Position numbers and translations under genes: made by a program. A DNA stretch of 64,000 bases from Spirochaetia bacterium (GTDB taxonomy: Bacteria; Spirochaetota; Leptospiria; Leptospirales; Leptonemataceae): assembly GCA_021413825.1 (NCBI GenBank), contig JAIOPQ010000075.1:1-64000 (forward strand), written 5' to 3'. The notes under the pieces were generated by a model, which saw nothing but the letters and a program-made list of their open reading frames with translations, ran no database searches and was not told the origin of the DNA. Positions 33,391 through 41,616 of the stretch are shown in pieces (positions within the stretch are counted from its first letter, which is position 1; each line of letters begins with the position of its first letter).

Positions 33391-33978
33391 TCAAGGACGG
33401 GGAACGGACTGTTTAACGGATATGCTTGGAATCCTGGCATTCATTGGCGTGCCTTTCTGTGAAGAATAGTCCACAGCAGATTTGCCCTCTTTTGTAAGAA
33501 GCGAATCAATCAACTCTTCAAGTAACGAATCGGTCATGTTGACATGATGATCATTGTCTTTTTGAATTACTGGCGGCCGATTGCAGTCTGCAAGGCACTC
33601 AACTTTTTCAACGGAGAATAGACCATCAAACGTGCATTCCCCCGGGGAAATCCCAAGCTTGCGTTGTATGACAGCCAGGGACTGATCGCATCTACCGTTT
33701 GGGCCTCCAATCGAACACATCAACGTTGCGCATACCATGAAGCGATGCTTGCCGTGAAACGGTCGTTTGAAATGCGTATAGAAGCTTACCATACCCAGAA
33801 CATGGGCAACGCTGACTTCACAGGTTGCAGCAGTCAGTTCCATGCCACCATCGTCTATCATCCCAAACTCACGTTCGACTAGACGCAGAACCATGAGTAG
33901 TGCTGATTTCTTATTTGGAAAATCGTCCAGGATTGTTTTAAGTTCAGCTGCAGCGGCCGCAGAAAAAGTGCGCGTCAT
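33391..33978 (-). CDS. nuoE: NADH-quinone oxidoreductase subunit E
   Basis: A 195-residue [2Fe-2S] subunit of complex I. The four cluster cysteines are visible: CATLMC (about residues 83-88) and CLADC (about 128-132). The VLRLVEREFG helix and VAHVLGMVSFYTHF are typical of NuoE. The C-terminal tail (about 165-195) is longer than in many homologues. AAAGGG precedes ATG 33978. It follows nuoD by 50 bases on the same strand; its usual partner nuoF is at 10439. Confidence 0.95.
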   Translation of the reverse strand: MTRTFSAAAAAELKTILDDFPNKKSALLMVLRLVEREFGMIDDGGMELTAATCEVSVAHVLGMVSFYTHFKRPFHGKHRFMVCATLMCSIGGPNGRCDQSLAVIQRKLGISPGECTFDGLFSVEKVECLADCNRPPVIQKDNDHHVNMTDSLLEELIDSLLTKEGKSAVDYSSQKGTPMNARIPSISVKQSVPRP

Positions 33979-34028
33979 GGATTGCCCTTTCGCATGAAAG
34001 TAGCGGGATTTTGGGTTGTCAAATTCAT

Positions 34029-35249
34029 TTATCGATCCAGCTCGCCTGCAATTACATTAAACGACGCAAGAATTGTGACGAGATCAGACAGGTTTGCCCC
34101 TGTCATAAGCTTGCTATAGATTTGATAATTGAAAAGGGACGGTGGTCGCACGCGCACTTTGTACGGACTGGCCCCTCCATCTGAAATCAGGTAGAAGCCA
34201 AGTTCGCCGTTAGGTGCTTCGGTTGCAGTATACATGGTTTTCTTGGGTGGCTGAATTCCGTGTTTTCCGCCAGGCATGATAACCTTAAAGTGATGGATTA
34301 GCGATTCCATATCATGGTATACGCTGCCTTTGTCTGGTAGAACGTGTTTTTGATCTTCGTAGTTGATTGGACCAGGTTTAAGTTGGGCGATAGCCTGACG
34401 GACAATTTTGCAGCTCTCCATCATTTCATCCAGACGAATGGCATAGCGCGCAAAACTATCCCCTTCCGTGAATATAGGAACCTTAAAGTCAAACTTCTCA
34501 TATCCAAGATAGGGCTTGAATTTTCTGAGATCGTACGGAACTCCACTTGCGCGCGCTATCGGTCCAGTTATTCCGTAGTCGTAAACATCCTGTTCTGTGA
34601 TTACTCCAACACCTCGCGTGCGCTCAAGGAAGATTGGATTTTCAAGAAAGCTATCACGCATTTTCTTGATTGTTTCTTCTGTTTCATCCAGGATTTTCAA
34701 GCTGCGTGCTTCAAAACCAGCAGGCAGATCAAACGCAAGCCCGCCAACTCGCGTATAACTGGTTGTTAGGCGCGTCCCGGTTACCGATTCAAAAACGTCA
34801 TAGAGTTTTTCTCTTTCTACAAACGACCAGAGGATGGAACTGAATGCCCCCAGATCCATTGTCATTGCGCCAAGCGCGAAGATATGATCTGCTACGCGTG
34901 ACATCTCAGCCAGGATTACCCGGATTAACTGGCAGCGCTCTGGAACTTGAATGCCAAGGAGTTCCTCAGCAGCGAGCGCATAACCTATATTGTTGTTCAG
35001 AGGTGAAATATAATTCATACGATCTGTGATCGTCACGAATTGATTATAAGATCTGTATTCGCCCAGCTTTTCAAAGCCAGTATGCAGATAGCCGATTTCC
35101 TGTTCGCACTGAGTAACCAGTTCTCCCTGGACGTGCATTTTCAAGCGAAGGGTACCATGGGTTGCCGGATGCGAAGGTCCTACATTCATGACGACAGAAC
35201 TGGCTTCTTTTTCGATAATTTCCGTATCGTACGAGTACATACCGTTCAT
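34029..35249 (-). CDS. nuoD: NADH-quinone oxidoreductase subunit D
   Basis: The 406-residue 49-kDa subunit of complex I, which together with NuoB forms the quinone-binding cavity. NVGPSHPATHG (about 22-32), LHTGFEK near residue 49, YISPLNNNIGYALA and the C-terminal FNVIAGELDR are all hallmark segments. Full length. Neither nuoA, nuoB nor nuoC is next to it: the upstream gene is an unrelated hydrolase on the other strand. Confidence 0.97.
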   Translation of the reverse strand: MNGMYSYDTEIIEKEASSVVMNVGPSHPATHGTLRLKMHVQGELVTQCEQEIGYLHTGFEKLGEYRSYNQFVTITDRMNYISPLNNNIGYALAAEELLGIQVPERCQLIRVILAEMSRVADHIFALGAMTMDLGAFSSILWSFVEREKLYDVFESVTGTRLTTSYTRVGGLAFDLPAGFEARSLKILDETEETIKKMRDSFLENPIFLERTRGVGVITEQDVYDYGITGPIARASGVPYDLRKFKPYLGYEKFDFKVPIFTEGDSFARYAIRLDEMMESCKIVRQAIAQLKPGPINYEDQKHVLPDKGSVYHDMESLIHHFKVIMPGGKHGIQPPKKTMYTATEAPNGELGFYLISDGGASPYKVRVRPPSLFNYQIYSKLMTGANLSDLVTILASFNVIAGELDR

Positions 35250-35344
35250 TTAGAAGGGTGGTTTTGAGACGGCAACTAGAATCGACATGCGATCCTATTT
35301 TTCCATTGACCTGAATGCATATGGTGTCAAAGCCCTGGTATACT

Positions 35345-36271
35345 ATGAAACGCAAATTGACCTGGACCGTACTCATTCTTGGCGCAGCCCTGGGCGGCGG
35401 CCTGTGGTATTATTCCGGACAGCTGCTATTTCCGGCCTGGCGCGCAAAGGATTTGAGCGTCTGTGATGAAAGGACCGTAAAGTACTGGGGTCCAAATTGC
35501 GGCAATCTGCGCATGAACCAGGAATTCAAGTTCCAGGAGGTTCAGATACCATCGATCAACGGTTACAATATGGCCGGATGGCTCATCACCACTGCAGAAA
35601 ACGGACGGGGGCAGGCCAGGGGAGCGGTATTCTATGCGCATGGCGGCGGATCGGACCGACGCGAAGGGTCACGCTACGTTAAGCTCCTCCTGGACAATCA
35701 CTTTGATGTGCTTCTATTCGATATGGGTTGTAGCGTTGAAACTCCCTGCCCGGTTCCAGGAATGACATTCGGTCACCGCGAATCCCGCGATGTAACATCT
35801 GCTTATCTCTATCTCAGCCAGAAGTACAAAACAGTTGTGCCCATGGGAACGTCGGTCGGGGCAACGTCCATTCTGATTGCTCTGCCAACGCTGCGCGACG
35901 CCGCCGGGATCATTGCAGAGAATCCAATGTTCAGCTTTAGGCGATTCGTCCTCGAAACTCCGGCTTCTCCTTCGATAGTTCCACAATGGTTCAAAGGGCT
36001 CGTTATTCGCCTGGCATTGCGCCGCGGACGATTTGATGGCCTTGCCAATGCAGAAACCAGCGTACGAATTGTAAAAGGCCCTCCAATTTTCTTCCTGCAT
36101 AGTAAGAAAGACATGCTCATACCGTATCAGCACACAGAAGAACTTTCAGCGCTGTACACTGGTCCCAAAAAAGTTTGGATCACAGAAGAGGGAGAGCATG
36201 CATCGCTGTGGAATGCAGATGCAACAGCGTTCGATAAGCAGATTTCGGATTTTTTGACAACGCTGCGCTAG
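35345..36271 (+). CDS. Membrane-anchored alpha/beta hydrolase
   Basis: About 308 residues. An N-terminal helix (about 4-22) anchors the protein or is a signal peptide. The hydrolase fold has YAHGGGSDRR at the oxyanion site, the nucleophile in GTSVGATS, an acid around HSKKDMLIP and the histidine in EGEHASLW. Substrate unknown; a peptidase- or esterase-like role fits. ATG 35345 is chosen because it gives a basic start to the helix. Divergent from nuoD. Confidence 0.75.
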   Translation: MKRKLTWTVLILGAALGGGLWYYSGQLLFPAWRAKDLSVCDERTVKYWGPNCGNLRMNQEFKFQEVQIPSINGYNMAGWLITTAENGRGQARGAVFYAHGGGSDRREGSRYVKLLLDNHFDVLLFDMGCSVETPCPVPGMTFGHRESRDVTSAYLYLSQKYKTVVPMGTSVGATSILIALPTLRDAAGIIAENPMFSFRRFVLETPASPSIVPQWFKGLVIRLALRRGRFDGLANAETSVRIVKGPPIFFLHSKKDMLIPYQHTEELSALYTGPKKVWITEEGEHASLWNADATAFDKQISDFLTTLR

Positions 36272-36303
36272 GTACTGGCTTCGCCTGCGGAATTCTGAAT
36301 GGA

Positions 36304-36597
36304 TTAGACGTATTCTATTTTTACGTTTGCCACATAGGATTCAAGCTGAGCTAAAAGGGATTTGATACTTTCAACGTTATTCGCTTTTGCTGCTGTTTCA
36401 AGCTGAGCGCCAATTTCTGTGATTTTCATAAACCCGTAACCGCCGCCAGATCCCTTGATGTTGTGTGCTGTACGGGCAATTGGTTCAAATTCACCTGCTG
36501 CGACCTGAGCGGTCATATCTTTCACATACGTCTTAACGTTTGCGACGTATCCTGGAATCAAATCCTCAAGATCTTTTTCTATTTGAACTACATCCAT
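36304..36597 (-). CDS. Histidine phosphotransfer (HPt) domain protein
   Basis: A 97-residue four-helix bundle. The phosphoryl-accepting His is in TARTAHNIKGSGGGYGF (about residue 45), matching HPt domains. No kinase or receiver is fused to it, so it should shuttle phosphate between a hybrid kinase and a regulator encoded elsewhere. It is the last gene of the Gld-type transporter operon, 9 bases after the LptE-like lipoprotein; GAGGTG lies upstream of ATG 36597. Confidence 0.85.
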   Translation of the reverse strand: MDVVQIEKDLEDLIPGYVANVKTYVKDMTAQVAAGEFEPIARTAHNIKGSGGGYGFMKITEIGAQLETAAKANNVESIKSLLAQLESYVANVKIEYV

Positions 36598-36606
36598 ACC
36601 ATCACC

Positions 36607-37131
36607 TCAGGGGTACCAAGCAAGGTACTCAGATTCAAGGGCATCGGAAATCTTGGAAGCAAGAATTCTCATTAGTCGCTGCCTGGCCTGGAATTCTGGT
36701 TCCGTATAACCTTCTTTTTCCGAATACTGGATGCTACCCGATACCTCACCCGCTTTATCCATTACACGATCGGGCGGGGCTTTAGCCGGATTTTCGCGAA
36801 ACTTTACTCGCGCCGTGGAAATCACCTCGTAACGAACCGGGTTGTGAAAGTTATCATACATCCGGCCTTCTTTAGAAAAAATGATTATATCACCGTATAG
36901 CCAGAGACGGGCTTCCTCACGCGTTTTCGCGAGTTTGAAATTGTCGCGACGGCCAATCTCTCGCTTAAGCCACTCGGTCAGTTCTGCATTCACATCGGGT
37001 TCAAATGTCTGATTGGTAAAATTGTGAATAAAGATTGTGCGCGTAGCTGGATCACGACCGGAGAGATCCGTGTGTTGAAACAATCTGCATGATCCAAGCA
37101 GGACCAAACAGAACCCGACCAGAAGTTTCAT
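36607..37131 (-). CDS. LptE-like lipoprotein
   Basis: A 174-residue lipoprotein (lipobox LGSC). The mature part resembles LptE-type proteins: RTIFIHNFTNQTFEPD near the start, an alpha helix, RLWLYGDIIIFSKE, then ARVKFRE and a C-terminal helix (RQRLMRILASKISDALES). LptE supports LptD in placing lipopolysaccharide in the outer membrane; here the assignment is by shape rather than by strong motifs. The start overlaps the DUF4340 gene stop as ATGA. Confidence 0.7.
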   Translation of the reverse strand: MKLLVGFCLVLLGSCRLFQHTDLSGRDPATRTIFIHNFTNQTFEPDVNAELTEWLKREIGRRDNFKLAKTREEARLWLYGDIIIFSKEGRMYDNFHNPVRYEVISTARVKFRENPAKAPPDRVMDKAGEVSGSIQYSEKEGYTEPEFQARQRLMRILASKISDALESEYLAWYP

Positions 37132-38207
37132 TTGTCAGTTTTTTCCCGAATCTCCGGCACGGTTGGCTTTGGCTTGTTGGCCTCAGCCTTTTTACGTTCC
37201 ATAGCCTCGAAAATGGTACCCATACGATCTGTAATGTCTTTCTCAATTGTCGCACGCACAAAATCCGTACCTGGTTCTATTGAAGACTGAACGGCAATTG
37301 CTGCTTCTTTGCCAACCTGCACGGCATAGCGCGACCTCAGGTGAATGGTAGTTTCATCCTGGCCTTTTATTTTGATTTTAATTACAGCGGAATCTTCTGC
37401 GGCTTTATTCCAGACGTCATCCGCATTTGCTACGCCAATTGTGTCGCGATATTCCAGAATCTGCAATTCACGCACGGCATTCTCAAGCCCATTGGCTTGA
37501 TTGAGCGGAATCTCCTGTCCGTTTGAATCCAACCAGCGCGGCATCTCAATGCCGTCCTTGTTCTTCTCGCGTACCTGGCGCATGAAATAGGATTTCTCGC
37601 CAGTCGCCGTCTTAACCTTTACGTTCAGTTCTTGAGTGTACGAATCCGTAGGATATACTAACAGACGCTGCTCGCGGAAATCCTTGATGGGTTTTGTGAA
37701 TCGATCAAATAGATAAGCAGGAATCAAAACCACTTCATCTTTTTTTGATTCTGCATCCAGGCGAACAAATGAGTTACCCGCAGAATTCTTCTTTCCTATT
37801 TGCATCCGAATCGGTTTCGAATTTTTGGAAGGGTATAACAGCACCTCTGCGCACTCCGGTGAAAATCCCAGTTCGGTTTCTTGCTCCGGTTTGATTTTAT
37901 ACTGCCCCATGTTCCTGGGTTTTGCAAAATCAGTGAACGTATTCTTAACGTTGTATCCGCCACGTCTTGACTGGTACTGCCCTGGAAACTCAACAGTAAA
38001 ATCATCGCGCGTAAGGCTGTTTTGCCGCACCAGGCTGATAGTAACTTTGCGATCCTTTCCGGCAGGAATATATTCTATTTTCTCGAATTCTTTTTTCCAG
38101 ATGATTTGATCTGGCTGCGTCTTCTCCGTTCCTGGGCCAATTACAAGGAGGCCCAGGAAAATGAGTGATACAGTACCACCAAGGATCAGTCCAGTTTTAC
38201 GGCTCAT
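37128..38207 (-). CDS. DUF4340-domain membrane-anchored protein
   Basis: A 359-residue protein with one N-terminal helix (about 6-25) and a long extracytoplasmic beta-rich DUF4340 domain (about 40-330) with repeated halves. DUF4340 proteins accompany Gld-type ABC transporters in many bacteria; their job is unknown. The gene overlaps both neighbours by four bases (GldG-like upstream, LptE-like downstream), so they are made together. Confidence 0.85.
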   Translation of the reverse strand: MSRKTGLILGGTVSLIFLGLLVIGPGTEKTQPDQIIWKKEFEKIEYIPAGKDRKVTISLVRQNSLTRDDFTVEFPGQYQSRRGGYNVKNTFTDFAKPRNMGQYKIKPEQETELGFSPECAEVLLYPSKNSKPIRMQIGKKNSAGNSFVRLDAESKKDEVVLIPAYLFDRFTKPIKDFREQRLLVYPTDSYTQELNVKVKTATGEKSYFMRQVREKNKDGIEMPRWLDSNGQEIPLNQANGLENAVRELQILEYRDTIGVANADDVWNKAAEDSAVIKIKIKGQDETTIHLRSRYAVQVGKEAAIAVQSSIEPGTDFVRATIEKDITDRMGTIFEAMERKKAEANKPKPTVPEIREKTDK

Positions 38208-40129
38208 TTCTTTGCAGCGCGGCGCTTGCGATAAAACCAGACACCAAAGCCGGTTAAACCACCCGTTGCCAGGGGAAACAGGATCATACCTAGAAGTATG
38301 TTCTTAAATTTCAAACTATCTGTCACTGGAATGCTACGACTCTTTCGTTGCTCGGGAATCAACCCGGCCGCAAGCGGGCTTTCCAGTAAAAACGAAATAC
38401 TGTCCTGTGCCATAATGATATTGCGCTGATCGATTGGGAATCTTAGGCCCAGCTCTGTCATCCACCCAATTCCGGAAAACACTACGAGTCTGGCACCTTT
38501 GTGATCCGGATATTCAAACGCAAGGCCCAGAGGATATCTCCCCTGCTCTTCTGCCGGATCTTTTTTTCCGTTCCTATTTGTATCAACGATCGTGTTGAAC
38601 TTGGTGTACAGGAACACGGACTGTTTAAGTTTCTGATCGCCCTGTTGAAGGATCACAGTTCCGGGCAGCGTTGGAGCAAGGGACTCAGCAAAATAACCGC
38701 TTTCCGGGAATACAATGAAAGCTCTTCCAGCTAACGTTAAATTTTCGGTAATTCTATGGCTCTCAAGCGAATCAGTGACGGGAACTCCTGGCCACATGGG
38801 TTCACTGGTAAGAATCGCGCGTTTCAAACGATAGCGTGAGTCTGCAAGTTCGAGTAACCAGCCCAGATCTTCTGTCCCCGCGGGATCGATTGAAGCCAGG
38901 ACCTTGCCGCCCTTCTTCATGTATTCTGCAACAGCAGTGCGCGCCTCTGGAGAGAAAGGAACCTGTGGACCTGCAATGATCACAACTGCCGCGTCGTCTG
39001 GAATTGGACCTGGCCATTTGTTCTGAGTATCAAGCGATTTCAGCTGGTAGTTCATGAATCTCAGAGAGTCTTTCATTGTTTCAATTGCACCGGGCGAGCG
39101 TCCGCGCGTGCTCGTTTCCCAGCGTTCGCCGTTAGAAGCTGTGAAGTAAACGCTGCGCTCGGGAGTTGAAACCTGGATTGATGCGCGAACAACTTCCCGC
39201 TCCAGGCGTTCCATATCCGATTCATTAAACACATAAACACGGCGCTCTATGTAAGGCTTATCCGTCCCGGTCACAACGCCAGTATTCAGAACCCTGAATA
39301 CAAACGTTCCATTGTTTACGGATCCAAAATCCTGGGCCGCAGTCAGATCTAGATCTGCGTTTTTGAACGTGAGTTTCAGTTTTGAATTTATCACAGGCAG
39401 TTGCTCTGCCATAACGCGAATGTCTTCGGAAATTCTGAAAAGTTCAGGCTGAGTTTTGGACGCTGACGCATCCTTCATTGCCTGCTGATCCGGTAAGAAT
39501 ACGGTTATTTCTACGTCGGACGGGATGCTCTTAAGAATCGTGCGCGATGCCTCGCCAAACGAATAGAATCCGGGTGTAAGATCAATCGACGGATTCCGTA
39601 GCTGTGGCAAATAGTTCGCGAGCACGAAAATCGGCAGAGCTGCAAAAATCGAAACAAGTGACTTCTGAAGCACGGCTCGTCGCTTAACGTCAGCAGTTCC
39701 AGCTGCGCGCGTTACACCTTCCCCGAGACAGATAAACAATCTATAGACAAAGAATCCAACATATGCGAGGAAGAACAGGGCGAGCAATAGCCTGCGAAGG
39801 CGCGTTAGCCATGCATCGTCTGCATCTGCAATAGTATCCAGGGTCAGATTCAATTTAGTGCGAACAAAATACGCGACCAGAGCAAATAACAGCAATCCAA
39901 CGGACCACATATAGCCCGATTGCACTGGAAGGTTGCGCCGTCTGGATTCAGCAACGATTACAAGCGGATCAGAAATCAAGACAAGCACGGACAGAACGAA
40001 AAATACCCAGCCTGCTGCTCCATCAAGGAAAGAGCTGGAAACAAGCAATGTAAGACTTGCGGCTGTCTGAATCCAGACCCCGGCTTTTGCATAAACGTCC
40101 GACACTGCTGGTAGAATTTTAGCAACCAT
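38204..40129 (-). CDS. GldG-like ABC transporter auxiliary protein
   Basis: About 641 residues. Helices at the N-terminus (about six) and one at the C-terminus (about 605-625) enclose a large extracytoplasmic region with the ABC-type uncharacterised transport (GldG) fold: IEITVFLPDQ-like strands near residue 210 and GKVLASIDPAG, then a YIERRVYVFNES strand. In Bacteroidetes GldG helps gliding, but relatives occur in non-gliding bacteria. ATG 40129 shares a base with the permease stop. Next gene overlaps by ATGA. Confidence 0.85.
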   Translation of the reverse strand: MVAKILPAVSDVYAKAGVWIQTAASLTLLVSSSFLDGAAGWVFFVLSVLVLISDPLVIVAESRRRNLPVQSGYMWSVGLLLFALVAYFVRTKLNLTLDTIADADDAWLTRLRRLLLALFFLAYVGFFVYRLFICLGEGVTRAAGTADVKRRAVLQKSLVSIFAALPIFVLANYLPQLRNPSIDLTPGFYSFGEASRTILKSIPSDVEITVFLPDQQAMKDASASKTQPELFRISEDIRVMAEQLPVINSKLKLTFKNADLDLTAAQDFGSVNNGTFVFRVLNTGVVTGTDKPYIERRVYVFNESDMERLEREVVRASIQVSTPERSVYFTASNGERWETSTRGRSPGAIETMKDSLRFMNYQLKSLDTQNKWPGPIPDDAAVVIIAGPQVPFSPEARTAVAEYMKKGGKVLASIDPAGTEDLGWLLELADSRYRLKRAILTSEPMWPGVPVTDSLESHRITENLTLAGRAFIVFPESGYFAESLAPTLPGTVILQQGDQKLKQSVFLYTKFNTIVDTNRNGKKDPAEEQGRYPLGLAFEYPDHKGARLVVFSGIGWMTELGLRFPIDQRNIIMAQDSISFLLESPLAAGLIPEQRKSRSIPVTDSLKFKNILLGMILFPLATGGLTGFGVWFYRKRRAAKK

Positions 40130-40884
40130 CAGTTTGCCCCCGCCTGAAGTCTCCATCTGCGCGATTCAAGAACCTTCACAGTCAGAAAAAGAAAGAGAAT
40201 CGTCAGGCTTAGAAAGAATACGCATGCCTTAAGGGATATAACCCCTTTTGCAAACGGAGCGAATTGATTGAGTCCATGCAGGAACGTAACAATCTCTTTT
40301 GCAGGCGATGGTAAAATGCCACCAAAGTAGCCGCCCACTTCAATTATTACAATGAATGCAAGCGAACCCAGGAGAGAAACCAGATAGCTGCCAGTCAGAG
40401 CGGATGCAAAAACAGCGATGCTCGAGACATACAGACCGGTCAGAATCAATCCAAGCATCCCCGATAAAACTATGTAGTACGGAGCTTCTGCGATTCCCAT
40501 AACATAGACCAGAGTTATTAGAATAGAAAGCAACGACATGATCATGGCTCCGGGAAGAAACTTCCCGATTACCAATTCCAGATCCGTTACAGGCAACGTA
40601 TAGAGCAGCTCAAGGGTTCCCTGGCGTCGCTCCTGGACAAAGGAGCCAATTGAAATAAGAACGGCGGCAATGAGCGTAAAGACATAGTAGAGATAGAAGA
40701 GGGCACGGCTTACATCTTCATAGGTTGTGCCCGGCGAAGTTGGAAGTAATACACTTACCATTCCACAGAGTAATGCTAGTATCCCCAATGAAATGGGGGG
40801 AAAGTTTGAGCCAAAGAAAGATTTAAGCTCTTTGATAAAAATCCAGCGAATTCTGGACAGGCCAGACGTTATGCGATTTTCCAT
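40129..40884 (-). CDS. ABC-2 type permease, GldF-like
   Basis: A 251-residue permease with six helices. It begins with IRWIFIKELKSFFGS and has the ABC-2 coupling region SFVQERRQGTLELLYTLPVTDLELVIGKFLP, as in NosY/GldF proteins. It forms the membrane channel for the ATPase encoded directly upstream (no gap) and works with the GldG-like protein downstream. Substrate unknown. Confidence 0.9.
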   Translation of the reverse strand: MENRITSGLSRIRWIFIKELKSFFGSNFPPISLGILALLCGMVSVLLPTSPGTTYEDVSRALFYLYYVFTLIAAVLISIGSFVQERRQGTLELLYTLPVTDLELVIGKFLPGAMIMSLLSILITLVYVMGIAEAPYYIVLSGMLGLILTGLYVSSIAVFASALTGSYLVSLLGSLAFIVIIEVGGYFGGILPSPAKEIVTFLHGLNQFAPFAKGVISLKACVFFLSLTILFLFLTVKVLESRRWRLQAGAN

Positions 40885-41583
40885 TTATTTTCCCGCTGTG
40901 TTCTTTAAGAAAATGTCTTCAATATTCTCAAGATCCGCACCCATAGCTTCGCGAACCAGTTTGCCGTGATGCAAAATGAAAACACGATCGCATGTATGCC
41001 GAACTTCTGTGAGAATGTGACTTGAGACAAGTACTGTGTGGTTCTTTGCAAGCTTGCGCAATAGTACGCGCATTTCTACGATCTGCCTTGGATCCAGGCC
41101 GGAAATCGGCTCGTCAAAAATCAGAAACTGCGGACTGCCCATCAAAGCCTGCGCAATTCCAACGCGTTTACGATACCCCAGGGACAGGGTGCGAATGGGT
41201 GCGTAGATATATTCCGTAATTTCTGTAAGACCTGCGACCCGCTCGATCTCTTCGCGCAGCGTGCTTTCCGTTACACCGCGCAGTCTACCCACGAATTCAA
41301 GATAATCATACACGAGAAGCTCTGGATACAGTGGCGGATGTTCGGGCAGATAGCCGATCTTGCGCTTACTTTCCATTGGATTGGCAAACACGTCCGTGCC
41401 ATCTAGAAGGACTTCACCGGTGCTGGGAAACAAGAAGCCAGTTAGAATGCGTAGACAGGTGGTTTTTCCAGCGCCGTTCAGTCCCAGCAATCCTGCGACT
41501 TCACCGGAAGGAATCGTAAAACTCACCTGATCCAGCGCGAGAAAATCCCCGTAATATCGGCTGAGATTCTTTACCTCAATCAT
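40885..41583 (-). CDS. ABC transporter ATP-binding protein, GldA-like
   Basis: A 232-residue ATPase. Walker A is GLNGAGKTT (about residues 34-42), the signature is LSLGYRKR (about 128-135) and Walker B is FLIFDEPISGLDP. It powers the ABC-2 permease encoded next. First gene of a tightly packed six-gene operon running to 36304. Confidence 0.95.
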   Translation of the reverse strand: MIEVKNLSRYYGDFLALDQVSFTIPSGEVAGLLGLNGAGKTTCLRILTGFLFPSTGEVLLDGTDVFANPMESKRKIGYLPEHPPLYPELLVYDYLEFVGRLRGVTESTLREEIERVAGLTEITEYIYAPIRTLSLGYRKRVGIAQALMGSPQFLIFDEPISGLDPRQIVEMRVLLRKLAKNHTVLVSSHILTEVRHTCDRVFILHHGKLVREAMGADLENIEDIFLKNTAGK

Positions 41584-41616
41584 TGTGGCAAGAATGCGTT
41601 ACGGGTGCTCCAGGCG

